Origin: Myxacorys chilensis ATA2-1-KO14
Lineage (GTDB): Bacteria; Cyanobacteriota; Cyanobacteriia; Leptolyngbyales; Leptolyngbyaceae
Assembly: GCA_019359275.1 (NCBI GenBank)
Contig: JAHHHP010000041.1
Coordinates: 1 to 47,057, forward strand
DNA length: 47,057 bases
Direction of reading: 5' to 3'
The position numbers and the translations under genes were made by a program. Shown one piece after another: positions 1 to 13,000 of this stretch. Position 1 is the stretch's first letter, and each line of letters starts with the position of its first letter. Under the pieces are notes generated by a model. It ran no database searches. It saw only the letters and a list, made by a program, of their open reading frames with translations, and had not been told where the DNA came from.

Positions 1-453
1 CAATTTCAAGGAAAAGTAGGCGTATATGCTGTTTTTGATCAGACGAAAACACTGCAATTTGTTGGGTTTTCGCGAGATGTTTCTCTAAGTTTGAAGCAGC
101 ATTTAGTCCGACAGCTCGATCGCTGCTATTGGGTAAAAGTAAAGACCGTTGATCGTCCGAGTCGCGCGGTTTTAGAAGAGATTCGCGCAGCTTGGATTGA
201 GGAAAACGGTTCAACTTTGGGTGACGATACGCTCTGGACTCAACCCATTCAGGTAAAAGCCTTGATGACTCCTGAAGAACAGGCAAATTATCAAAACCCA
301 ATTCATGACGAAGTAGCTCAAGGAAAAGTCTTGAAAAATGTCGCTAGACGGGTTGAGGCAGATATTTTAGCTCAATTGAAAGAACGAGGAGTTCAATCTG
401 AGATTCGGTTCAATCCTAAGATTAAAGAAGAAGGATTGCTAGATTTGAAATAA
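1..453 (+). CDS. GIY-YIG-type nuclease family protein, 5' end outside window
   Basis: The frame is open from the first base of the window, so the true start lies upstream and about 150 C-terminal residues are visible. The first residues read GVYAVFD...LQFVGFSRDV, which resembles the GIY-YIG core (beta-hairpin followed by a Y/F-V/I-G-x-S/T segment). In this copy the first motif is GVY-AVF rather than a strict GIY-YIG. The rest is charged and ends in EEGLLDLK. Cyanobacteria have a conserved family of such stand-alone proteins; their substrate is not established. It could have lost nuclease activity, since the catalytic Arg/Glu positions cannot be checked here. A strong hairpin follows the stop codon by about 20 bp. 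Confidence 0.65.
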   Translation, partial: QFQGKVGVYAVFDQTKTLQFVGFSRDVSLSLKQHLVRQLDRCYWVKVKTVDRPSRAVLEEIRAAWIEENGSTLGDDTLWTQPIQVKALMTPEEQANYQNPIHDEVAQGKVLKNVARRVEADILAQLKERGVQSEIRFNPKIKEEGLLDLK

Positions 454-472
454 TCGCTTTGGAACTAGATTA

Positions 473-522
473 GGCAGCAGATTAGGTAGCGGATGGAGCT
501 ATCTGCTACCTAATCTGCTGCC
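473..522. terminator. long hairpin between convergent genes
   Basis: Arms at 473-490 and 505-522 are perfectly complementary over 18 bp (ggcagcagattaggtagc and its reverse complement). Four further pairs (one G-U) leave a 6-nt loop. There is no clear T-run on either side, so it may be a bidirectional terminator or a small repeat element rather than a classical intrinsic terminator. It overlaps the stop codon of the minus-strand ORF at 510-728. Confidence 0.5.
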
Positions 523-728
523 ACTAAACTATTTGCTACATATCGCTCGGTCACTTCTGCAATCCGCTGACCGAAATGATGCGCCGTTACGCGATCCTTC
601 GGAGCTTGGCAAGGCCAATCGCCCGGATCAAGTTCTGCTTCTTTGCCGCTCATATCTAGCTGGCTTTGCCCCATTACGCCTAAAAATGCGCCAATTCGAT
701 TGATGCTTCTAAACTGTTTGAGTTCCAA
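510..728 (-). CDS. hypothetical small protein (doubtful)
   Basis: A 72-codon frame whose only early starts are TTG at 728 or internal ATGs (MGQSQ..., MSGKE...). I do not recognise the product. The composition is protein-like: a short hydrophobic stretch near the N-terminus, then GDWPCQAPKDRVTAHHFGQR. No convincing ribosome-binding site precedes any candidate start, and the stop lies inside the 473-522 hairpin. It may be a real small cyanobacterial protein, a truncated remnant, or chance. Confidence 0.35.
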   Translation of the reverse strand: MELKQFRSINRIGAFLGVMGQSQLDMSGKEAELDPGDWPCQAPKDRVTAHHFGQRIAEVTERYVANSLVAAD

Positions 729-1089
729 CAGTCAATATCTTGATATTATGATATCGAATATATATTAGTAAAGCTAAATTTTGGCTGTTTGAGGTATTGC
801 AGGTAAGTCTAAGCTTTAGCAACGTCGCATTTGCCTTGCACAAATAATTTGTCTAAAGCAAAACTCTGCCAAACCTACGTTTTAGAACTGAATAAATTTC
901 TTCCGTAATTTCCCTTAAATTTCTTACAATGCTTATGAATTTATTACTTACTTAATTGCAGAATTCACGTATCCTCATCCGAAAGCGTACGCAAAAATGA
1001 GTTTCTTGGGCAAAATGTCTACGGCTACTTGGTAACAATTCTCACCATTAGTCTTTGCCCTAACTCACCCCTTCTGAGGAGTACGCCCC
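729..1089 (+). other. upstream region of the giant gene
   Basis: AT-rich, no ORF of note. Around 733-765 are overlapping TATC/GATA-rich inverted motifs. A TACAAT at about 925-930 could be a -10 box, but no good -35 box is placed before it. The ribosome-binding site of the next gene is GAGGAG at 1076-1081, eight bases before ATG 1090. The roughly 150-bp leader after the possible -10 is otherwise featureless. Confidence 0.4.
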
Positions 1090-4000
1090 ATGGAACTTAC
1101 TGGGTCATCTATCTGGAGCCGTTCACCATTTGTTCTAAGTACGGATGACGCTGAGCGTACCCTTGAAGCGACTGCATCGCCCCTGCAAACCCCTCAGACG
1201 CCACTAGCGCGAAGCGCCTCGGCTTCTATCCTCTTCATCGATTCGGGGGTGAAAGACTACCAATCGTTAGTCGCGGGTGTGCAAGCAGGAACCGAAGTCC
1301 ATGTCCTTCATTCGGCACAAGGCGCAATTTCTGGGGAAGCTAGCGGCGCGATCGCGCAGATTACTCAAACCCTTTTGGGGCGAAGCGGTATTTCTAGCCT
1401 GCATATCATTTCTCATGGAGAAGTGGGAGGGGTTCAACTAGGCAACACCTGGCTTACAGGGAAGACGCTTGACAACTACGCATCGCAATTTAAAAGTTGG
1501 TCAGAGGCGCTGACAGAAGATGCAGATATTCTGCTGTATGGGTGCGATATTGCTCAGGGAGAGCAGGGGCAAGCCTTCATTAATCAATTTAGTCAACTGA
1601 CGGGAGCGGACATTGCTGCCTCAACGAATTGGACAGGAAACGCAGAGCTGGGCGGCGACTGGACGCTAGAAGCGAATATGGGAGAGATTGAGGCTGCGAT
1701 CGCGCTCCGGTCAGATACGTTAGCCGCTTATCAAGGCGTTTTGCCCATTGATCTGATCTCGGTTTCTGATCCCACGCTCTTTAGCGCCACTGTAGGAGGC
1801 AGCAGTGGAGCAAGCAGCACCAGCCAAGATGGGCAGTATGTTGTCTTTACCAGCAGTGCCAACAATCTAGTCGACAACGACACGAATGGGAAGTCAGATG
1901 TGTTCCTATTCAACCGCACAGATGGGTCTGTCAAGCTGATTAGTCATCAAGTGAGCAGCACGTTTAGCGCCACAGGTGATTCGCTGAACCCAATCATTAG
2001 CAGCAACGGAGATTCTGTCACGTTTGTCAGTAATGCTAGTAATCTTGTGTCCGGCGATATTCAAAATACAGGGACTCGGAACAATATCTTTGTTTGGGAT
2101 CGGCAGAATGATGTCACTACGCTGGTGAGCCGATCGAGCACAGGGTTGAGCGGAAACAATACTTCCTCTAGTCAGACTATTAGTGCGACTGGAGATGCGA
2201 TCTCGTTTCTCAGTCTAGCCACGAATCTCGACTCACGGGACAGCGGCAATACTCGACGGGATGCCTACCTGTGGACTAAATCAGATAACAAGGTCACGTT
2301 GGTCAGCCGCAATTTCAACAGAACAGTTGCTGGTAATGGAATAGTCAGTGCGGCGGTCTTGAGCAGTGATGGAGGCTATGTCGCCTTTACCAGCAACGCA
2401 TCCGATTTAATTACTGCTACCGATTCTGATACAAGTCAGAGTCCAGACGTGTTTCTGTGGAAGCGCCCTGATGATGGCTCTACCGATAACAGCGTCCTAC
2501 TGGCATTAACCTCTGGCGGCAATGTTTCTGGCACGCCCTCGATTAGTATAGGTGGCGATCGCGTTGCATTTACAAGCAATAGTCCGCTGGGCACGAACGA
2601 CACGAATGGTCTTAACGATGTTTTCGTCTGGACTCGTTCAACGACCGATCCAACTAAAGGAACGATTCAACTCGTCAGTGCTACTAGTGCGGGTCAAAGT
2701 GGGACAACTCCTAACTCTGTTACGGGTGACGGGTCATTCAGACCTGTAATTAACGACACGGGTAACTATGTCGCTTTTACTAGCACCGCTAACGATTTAG
2801 TGGAAGGTGACACAAATGGCAAGAAAGATGTTTTCGTACGAGATCTGACTTTAAATACAACAGTCCTGGTCAACCGCAGCACGGCAGGCGAAGTAGGTAA
2901 CGATGAATCTGATTTTGCAACCTTGAGCTACAACGGTAAGCGAGTGAGCTTTATTAGTAGCGCTACGAATTTAGTGAATGGCGACACCAATGGCAAGCCA
3001 GATATTTTTGTTCGTGACATTTCTACAACGCCTTCAACCTATCTCATCAGCCGCAATCCTTCTGGCACTGTAGGAAACAACGCATCGGGTAGCACCCTCA
3101 TTAATGGTTTTCCCACTCAAGTTGCCCCTGTGATCAGTGGAGATGGCAATTTTGTTGCCTTTAACAGCGCTGCCACTGACCTGATTGCCAATGATAGCAA
3201 CAGCTTAGAAGATGTGTTCATCACAGGCGTCTCGTTTGGCAGTGCAGTACTGGCAACTCGTCGCAATACAGGTTCACTCGGAAATTCTAGAACTGGAAGT
3301 GGCGACTCCAACACTCATGTTGGCTCGATCAGTGCAGATGGGCGCTATGTGGTGTTTACCAGCAAAGCCTCCGAACTCACAGCAAATGACACAAACGCGG
3401 CTGAAGATGTTTTCTTGCGAGATCTGCAAACGGGAAAGACAACGCTGATTAGCCGCAACCAGGCCGGAACTGCAAGTGCAAATGCCGCCTCTTTCGATCC
3501 GCAAATTAGTGCTGATGGTCGATACATCGTTTTTAGCAGTACTGCGTCAGATATCATCGCTAACGATAGCAATACGGCGAGCGATGTCTTTTGGTACGAT
3601 CGCGAAACCAATAAAATGATGTTGGTTAGCCATACGATCGCGGGTGTCGTGGGCAACGGAGCATCACTTAGTCCTGTTCTAAGTGCAGATGGGCTTTTTG
3701 TAGCGTTTGTCAGTAGCGCGAACCTCACAGGCGTTGCTACAAGTGGTAAAAATATTTTTATTTGGAATAGTACGACTGATACTACTACTCTTGTGAGTGC
3801 TGGCGGTAATGGTGATTCTGATAGTCCGGTAATTAATGGTAATGGTGAGTATGTTGTCTTTGCCAGTGCGGCTTCAAATCTAGTTGCAGGTGATACAAAC
3901 AACAAGAAAGATATTTTTGTGTGGAATCGCTTAACGAATGCGATCGCGCTGGTCAGCCAAAGCAGCGGCGGCGCGATCGGAGACGGTGATTCTTCAGTAG

Positions 4001-7000
4001 CCAGTATCAGTAATGATGGAAAGATCATCGCCTTTACTAGCGCTGCAAGCAACTTAGGTGGAGGAACAGATAGTAATAGTGGACTAGATGTCTTCGTTCG
4101 TAATCTCAATACCAATACAACTACGCTAGTTAGTGTAAATACCAGTAGTACTTACAGCGCAGGTGGAGGCGGCACTCTCAATCGCTTTGGCGCATTTAAC
4201 CCGATTGTGAGTGGTAATGGTGAATTTGTTGCATTTAGCAGCACCTTTGTTGATCTTACTAACAATGATTCAAACAATGCTGAAGACGTTTTCGTTCGCA
4301 ATCTCAAAGACAACACAACACAATTAGTCAGTATTAATTCTTCGGGAGCAAGCGGAACGGGCACAAGCAATGGAGCAACTGGCTCATCTGGAACTGGCTC
4401 TTCCAATCCCGTCATCAGCAGTGACGGTCGATTTATTGGCTTCAGCAGCTACTCAACCGATTTGGTCAGTGGTGACACAAACGGAGTTCAAGATATTTTT
4501 GTTCGCGACCTCAAAACAGCTTCCACGGCTTGGATCAGCAACACAGGTACAGCAGGCGGCAATGGAGCCTCGTTTAATCCAGTCATCAACAGCACTGGAA
4601 GCTACCTTGCCTTTGCAAGTAATGCGATCAATTTAACTAGTTCTGATCTAAACGGCAAACCAGATGTGTTTGGCTCAACCCTAGCTACCATAGTGAGTTT
4701 GTCAGCTACCAACAAAAGTGTTGCTGAATCGGGTGCACCCGCAAATCCGACCTATCAAATTCGCCGTAGTCGCACCGAGGGTACGCTCACAATTAAGTTA
4801 AAAATCGACGCGACGAGTACCGCTACGATCGCAGCAAAAGTAGGTGAAATCGCAGACTTTACTCCGACGATTGATGCTGGCTCGTTCACCATCACGGGCA
4901 GCGATCTAATTATTACTCTACCGGATGGCGTGGGAACGGTGAACCTTACGCTCACTCCGCAAGATGACATTCAGGCAGAAGCTGCCGAATTTGTGAAACT
5001 AACATTAGCAGACGATCCAGCCTATTCGATTTCAACCACCGCCAATACGGATACGGTCACGATCGAGGCCAACGACACGGTTGTGACGAACACCAATGAC
5101 AGTGGTGAAGGCTCACTGCGGCAAGCCATTCTGAACGCAAATGCGTTTAGTGGCAAAGACACCGTTAGCTTTGGGATTGGAGGATCGGGCGTTAGAACAA
5201 TTGCGCTTGCATCTGCGCTTCCAGATATCACAGATGCGGTGATTATTGACGGTACAACTCAAGAAGGCTACACGACAACTCCAATCATTGAGCTTAATGG
5301 TGCAGGCGCAGGAACTGCCAACGGATTAACACTCAAGTCAGGTGATAACACCGTTAAGGGATTAATTATCAATCGATTCACGGAAAATGGAATCTGGATA
5401 GAGGGCGTAGGCGGTAACACGGTTCAAGGAAACTACATTGGAACAGATGCAACTGGAACCGGAAATTTTGGCAACGCTCTAGACGGAGTTAGCATCAATT
5501 CTAGTAACAATACAATTGGTGGTACGACAGGAAACGTTATTGCCAATAACCAAGGTTCGGGAATTTCTATCGAGGGAAATGTTACTGGAAACCGAATTCA
5601 ACAAAATTCGATTTTCCTGAATACTGACTTAGGTATTGACTTAGGCAACGATGGCGTGACGGCGAATGATCCTGGAGATATTGATACAGGCGCAAACGGT
5701 TTACAAAACACAGCAGTGCTGACGATCGCAGAACCTTCTAGCACAGGTACCGCTATTTCCGGCACGTTTGACGGCGCAGCAAACTCGACCTTCCAAGTCG
5801 AATTTTTCAGCAACACAACGGCTGATCCTTCTGGCTTTGGGGAAGGACAAACCTTCTTAGGCACAACGACTATCACCACCGACGCTACCGGAAAAGCGAT
5901 CGTCAGCTACACCCATCCTCAAGCGATCGCGGCGGGACAGTTCATCAGCGCAACCATCACCGATGCAACGGGCAATACGTCTGAGTTCTCGAACGCTCGC
6001 CTTGTTTCAGTGCCCAACGTCACGATTAGCCCTACTACGCTAGAGCAGCTAGAAGGAAAAACGGCATTTGTCTTCACACTGACGCTCGATCAAGCCAGCA
6101 GCCAAGAGATCGGCGTACAAGTCACCACCAGTGACATCACAGCTACAAGTCCAGATGATTATGAGGCGTTTGATCAGAACGTCGTGTTTGCGCCTGGCGA
6201 AACGTCCAAAACAGTAACCATTGTCGTAAAAGACGACATGGTGAAAGAGCCAAACGAAACCTTTAAAGTGTCACTTGGCGCGGTGGTCAACGCGGTAGTA
6301 GGAAGTAATTCATCTGCGATCGCAACGATTCTAGATGATGACAATCCGCCGACATTGACGATCGCGAATATTACCCTACCAACCGTTACCGAAGGCGATT
6401 CGGGAACAACAAACTATCAGTTTGAAGTCAAACTCTCCAATGCGACGAGTGACCCAGTGACGGTGACGTATGCCACAGCGGATGGCAGTGCAACCACAAG
6501 TGACAATGATTATACTGCTGTATCGCAAACACTCACCTTTAACCCTGGAGAAACATCAAAGATTATCACCGTGTTAGGGACGGGAGACACAAAATTTGAA
6601 CAAGATGAAACGTTTTCGGTTACTCTAAGCAACGTTAGTAGCAATGCTTCGATCTCAACCGCAACTGCAACAGGCGTAATCAAAAACGATGATCAAACTT
6701 CTGTCATCAGTGTGAGCGCTGCTGATGCTATTAATGAGGGAGCAGAAGGTACTACAACAGATTATATCTTTACGGTTAGCCTAGACAAGCCAAGTGACGA
6801 ACCTATTACAGTTAAATACAGCACTGAAGATTTGACTGCTAAAGCCTCTGACAACGACTATGTGCCGATTACAAATACGCTGACATTTGCCCCTAACACC
6901 ACGACGCAAACAGTGGTGGTGAAAGTCAAAGGCGATCGCACGTTTGAAAGTGATGAGCAGTTCAAACTAGTGTTGAGCGAGCCAACTAATGGAGCAATTT

Positions 7001-10000
7001 CGGTTGAGCAAGGCAGCGCGATCGCAACGATTAAAAACGACGACTTGCAGCCAACCGTTCAAATTACTGCACCCACTAAAGCTGAAGGGGATACAACGAA
7101 TCCGTTTAACTTCCTGATCTCGCTTTCCAACCCTTCTGATACAGCGATTACGGTCAATTACACAACCGAAGACGGAACCGCCTTAGCTGGAGAAGATTAC
7201 ACGGCTCAAATTAATCAAACGCTGACCTTCAACCCAGGCGAAACTGAGAAAACGATTGCAGTCGATGTTTTGGGCGATCGCAAGCGAGAAGAGAATGAGA
7301 CTTTCTCGATTAAACTGACAAACGCAACGAATGCAACCCTTGCAGATCCCAGTGGAGTCAGTGCCGTTGCCACGATTCAAAATGATGATCTGCCGCCGGA
7401 AATTACGATCGCAAATACCACTCAAAATCAGCTAGAAGGTGCGATTGGTGAGACGAATCTCAACACATTTGAAGTTTCATTATCGAATCCCAGCGATCAA
7501 ACTATCACAGTTAAATATGATGCTTTGAATGGCAACCTTCCAAGTGGAAATGCAACCCTTGAAAACAACGACTTTGAAGCAGCCTCTGGCACACTAACTT
7601 TCAACCCTGGTGAAACGAAAAAAACCATTACGGTTAATGTTAAAGGAGATGCAGATCAAGAACCCGATGAAACTTATCTCGTCAAATTAAGTGACGTCAG
7701 CAGTAGTGCAACGCTAAAAATAGATACTGCCTTCGGATTGATTCAGAATGACGATGCTGCGCCAACGATTAGCATCTTAGATGCCAGTATCGATGAGGGT
7801 AATTCTGGTCAAACCGCTCTTAAATTTAAGGTGAACCTGTCGAATGCCAGCAGCGATCCGATAACTGTTTCCTACTCGACCAGCGACGGCTCAGCAAAAA
7901 CGGGCGACAACGACTACGCTAGCGTGTCGAATGCGAGCATTACCTTTGCCCCTGGAGAAACCTCGAAAGAGATCACCATTCTGCTAAACGGTGATACCAA
8001 GTTAGAACCCGACGAAGACTTTAAGGTGACGCTGAGCAGCCCAATCAACGCGACGATTGCAAGCGCGATCGCGACGGGAACGATCACAAACGACGATCGC
8101 AGACCTACCCTTGGAATTAGCGGTGTCACAAAAGGCGAAGGCAATAGCGGTACTCAAGATTATGTCTTCACCGTCACGCTGTCGAACGAAAGTGCGGAAA
8201 TTATCACGGTAGACTATGCCACTGAGGACGACACGGCAACAGTAGCCGATGGAGACTACCTCGCCAAAACAGGACGGCTCACCTTTAGCCCTGGTAGCCC
8301 CCTCCAGCAGCAAATCACTGTGCAAACGGTTGGAGATGTGAAGTTTGAACCGACCGAGCAATTCGTCGTCAAGCTGCTCGATCAGTCCGTGGTGAACGCC
8401 GATATCTCAGTGGCTCAAGCGTATGGAGTTCTGACCAACGATGACAGCCAGCCTACTCTGTCACTCAGCGGTCGCCAATCTCAAAATGAAGGCATTAGTG
8501 GAACAACGCCGTTTGTCTTTGAGGTGAATCTCTCGAATCCAAGTAGCGATGCGATTACCGTCGATTACACCACGATTCCTGGAAGTGCAACACCAGAGGT
8601 AGACTACATTCCCGCTTCTGGCACGCTCACGTTTAATCCAGGTGAGCAGAAGAAGACCATCACCGTTTTAGTCAAGGGAGACACGGACGTTGAGCCAGAT
8701 GAAGACTTTACGCTCAGGCTGGCTAACCCGGTTAACGCCATACTGCCAGCAGGCGCAACCGATGCTCAAGGCATCATTCAAAACGATGATCAGCCGCCTT
8801 TCCCGACGATTAGTATTGATGATGCAAGCGGCAATGAAGGAAATGCTGGAACGACAACGGCATTCAAATTCAAAGTCAAATTATCTCAAGCAACTAGCGT
8901 TCCGGTTACTGTTCAATACGCCACGAGCGACGGGACTGCCAGAACTAATGACCTAGATTACACAGGAGTTACAACCACAACGCTCACGTTTGCACCGAAC
9001 GAGACCGAAAAAGAAGTGACCGTGTTCGTGAATGGGGATAACAAGTTTGAGCCAACCGAAATCTTTAATGTCACGCTGATTAACCCAATCAATGCTGAAC
9101 TCTCTACGATCGCAAGTCAAGCCAAAGGCGTAATCATTAATGATGATGCAAAACCCACACTCAGCATTAATTCGATCGCGCTCACAGAAGGTGATGCTGG
9201 ACTGAAAGATTTTGTCTTTGCCGTAGATCTGTCGAATCCAACCGCTGATACCGTAGAGGTTGACTACGACACGCTTGATGGCACTGCTCGCCTGATCGAT
9301 AGTGATTACCAGAGCGCAACCGGAAAGCTGACCTTCCTTCCTGGCGATCCATTGCGGCAGTTCATTACGGTGAAGGTCGTCGGCGATCGCACGTTTGAAC
9401 CCACCGAAACCTTTACGGTCGGTCTCAAAAATCCCAAAAATGCAGATCTATCCAACGTATCCAATCAAGGCACTGGAACCATTCTTACCGATGATTTCCG
9501 CCCAACTTTTAGCATCCAGAATGTCACCGCGCCAGAAGGCAACAGTGGCACAACACCGTTTACCTTTAAGGTTGACCTCTCCAACCCCAGCAGCGAAACC
9601 ATCACCGTTCAATATGACACGAAGCCCGGAACGGCTGACACCAGCGACTATACACAAAGCACCGGCACTCTAACCTTCGCTCCATTAGAGCAATCGAAGA
9701 CCATTACAGTACAGGTGACGGGTGATACTCAATATGAGCTGGATGAGACGTTTACCGTCGAGTTGAGCAACCCAACTAACGCAGCTTTGCCGCCTTCAAG
9801 CGCGACAGGCACGATTCAAAATGATGATTCGTTGCCGCAGGTGCAAGTCAGTGTTTCGCCAAGCCAGGCAGAAGGCGATAGCGGCATCACCCCGTTTGTG
9901 TTTGAAGTCAGTCTGTCTCAAGCAAGTTCCTTGCCAGTTACGGTGGCTTACAGTACGGCTGATGGACAAGCGACGACTGCTGATAACGATTACACCGCCG

Positions 10001-13000
10001 CCACAGGTACGCTCACCTTCAATCCAGGTGAAACGAAGAAGACTGTTACCGTTAACGTCTTAGGCGATACTCGCTTTGAGCCTAACGAAACCTTTCAACT
10101 TAAACTCAGCAATCCTACGAATGCGACCCTATCCAATCAAGGTACTGGAACCATTCTTGCCGATGATCTTCGTCCAACTTTTAGCATCCAGAATGTCACA
10201 GCACCAGAAGGCAACAGCGGAACAACACCATTTACGTTTAAGGTTGACCTCTCTAACCCCAGCAGCGAAACTATTACCGTTCAGTACGACACCAAACCAG
10301 GAACGGCTGACACCAGCGACTACACGAGAAACACGGGCACTCTGACCTTTGCGCCGTCGGAGCAATCGAAGACCATCACAGTGCAGGTGACAGGTGATAC
10401 TCAATATGAACTGGATGAGACGTTTACCGTCGAGTTAAGTAACCCAACCAACGCAACTCTGCCGTCTGCAAGTTCTACACTGGCCGCGACAGGCACGATT
10501 CAAAATGATGATTCGTTGCCGCAGGTGCAAGTCAGTGTTTCGCCAAGCCAGGCAGAAGGCGATAGCGGCATCACCCCGTTTGTGTTTGAAGTCAGTCTGT
10601 CTCAAGCAAGTTCCTTACCAGTTACGGTGTCCTACACCACAGCTGATGGACAAGCGACGACTGCTGATAACGATTACACCGCCGCCACAGGTACGCTCAC
10701 CTTCAATCCAGGCGAAACGAAGAAGACTGTTACCGTCAATGTTTTAGGCGATCGCACGTTTGAACCCAACGAAACCTTCCAGTTCAAACTCAGCAATCCT
10801 ACGAATGCGACCCTATCCACGGTGTCTAATCAAGGCACTGGAACCATTCTTGCCGACGATCCTCGTCCAACCTTTAGCATTCAGAATGTCACAGCAGCAG
10901 AAGGCAACAGTGGCACAACACCTTTTACCTTTAAGGTTGACCTCTCCAACCCCAGCAGCGAAACTATCACCGTTCAATATGACACGAAGCCCGGAACCGC
11001 CGATACTAGCGACTACACACGAAATACAGGGGTGCTAACCTTCGCACCATTGGAGCAATCGAAGACCATCACGGTGCAGGTGACAGGTGACACTCAATAT
11101 GAGCTGGATGAGACATTTACCGTCGAGTTGAGCAACCCAACCAATGCAACTTTGCCGTCTGCAAGCTCTACGCTGGCCGCGACAGGCACGATTCAGAATG
11201 ATGATTCGTTGCCGCAGGTGCAAGTTACCGCTACGCCGAGTCGAGAAGAAGGCAATAGCGGCATCACCCCGTTTGTGTTTGAAGTCAGTCTATCTCAAGC
11301 AAGTTCCTTGCCGGTTACGGTATCCTACACGACGGCTGACGAACAAGCCACAATCGCCAATAACGACTACACCTCCACCACAGGCACACTCACTTTCAAT
11401 CCGGGTGAAACGAAGAAGACCGTTACCGTTAACGTCTTAGGCGATACTCGTCCTGAAGCCAACGAAACCTTCCAGTTCAAACTCAGCAATCCCAGCAATG
11501 CAACGATCGCTCTTGGTTCAGAGGAAGTTAAGGGGACAATTGAAAATGACGACACCAGTCCCGGTACTCAAATCAATCGCGATAGCAAAACAGATATTGT
11601 TTGGCGCAATGCTCTCACGGGTGAGAATGCTATCTGGTATCTCAACAACACAACCTATGAAAGCTCAAGCAATCTGCTGACCGTAGACGAGGAAGGGTGG
11701 CGCATCAAGGCGACGGCTGACTTAGATGGAGACGGTGACGATGACCTGATCTGGCAAAACGAGCGCACCAGCTCAGTCGGGCTGTGGTTGATGGAGGGGA
11801 ATCAAGCCATCAAGTATGTGATTTCCCCGATCGTGCCCGGAACAGACTGGAAAATTCAGGGAGCAGCAGATTTCAACCGCGATCGCAAAGCAGACATCAT
11901 CTGGCGCAACACTCGAACCGGAGAAAACGCGATCTGGCTAATGAACGGCACCACGTTCAGTAGCGCGGCTTATCTCCCATCGGTGGTAGATCTGTCTTGG
12001 AAAATGCAGCAGTTTGGTGACTTTAACAACGATAACGACACCGACATCCTGTGGCGCAACGAAAGCAGTGGAGAAGTTGCGATTTGGCAACTCCAGACCA
12101 CCCAATTTAAGGCTGGATACTACCTGCCGACGATCGCAGATTTAACCTGGAAAATTAAAGGCGTTGCCGACTTTACAGGGGACAGTTTCCTGGACATCGT
12201 ATGGCAAAACGACGTCAGCCAACAAGCTGCTATCTGGCAAACCCGTAACTTTGCCTTTGAGCAAGGGTCTTTCATTAAAACCCTTCCCGGTCCGGGCTGG
12301 GAGATTCAACGAACGAAGGATCTGAACGGCGATTTCAATCCCGATCTGCTCTGGCACAACTACCTCAGCGGACAAAATGCAGTGTGGTACATGAATCGCA
12401 CCAATGTTGGAACGGGTCTGTACTTACCCCGCTTAGACGATCTCCAGTGGAATACCTTTCTGATCGGTGATTTTGATAAGAACCAGACGCAGGAGGTTCT
12501 GCTGCACAACAATCTCAGTGGAGCGACAATGATTTGGCAGCTCAACTCAAGTTTATTCTCATCAAATGTTCCACTGACTACCGTAAGTGACACCAACTGG
12601 GTTATTGATCTCTCAGGTGACTTTACTAGAGATGGAGAAGCCGATTTGCTCTGGCGCAACATCCGAACGGGTGAAGCCGGGCTCTGGTTAATGAAGAACG
12701 GCGCACGCTACGCCAATGGCTTTGGCATTCAATTCGGTGATCCAGCTTGGGTTGCTAAAGGCACGGCAGACTTTAACGGTGATCGCAACCTCGATCTGGT
12801 GTGGCGCAATCATCGCACTGGAGAAGTCGCGCTGTGGAAGATGGATGGAGCGTTCATATCAGAGGGCATTTATTTACCGCGAGTCGCTGATCTCGACTGG
12901 GAGATTGAGGGCGTACAAGACTTTAACCGCGATCGCAACCCTGATCTCCTCTGGCGCAATCGTCGCACTGGAGAGACGGGCATTTGGTTGATGGATGGCT

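Noticed and set aside
3345..4115. 256-codon minus-strand frame inside the giant gene
   Set aside because: Low-complexity Leu/Ser/Thr-rich mirror of the repeated plus-strand coding sequence; no ribosome-binding site. Similar mirror frames in the Calx-beta and FG-GAP regions were rejected for the same reason.
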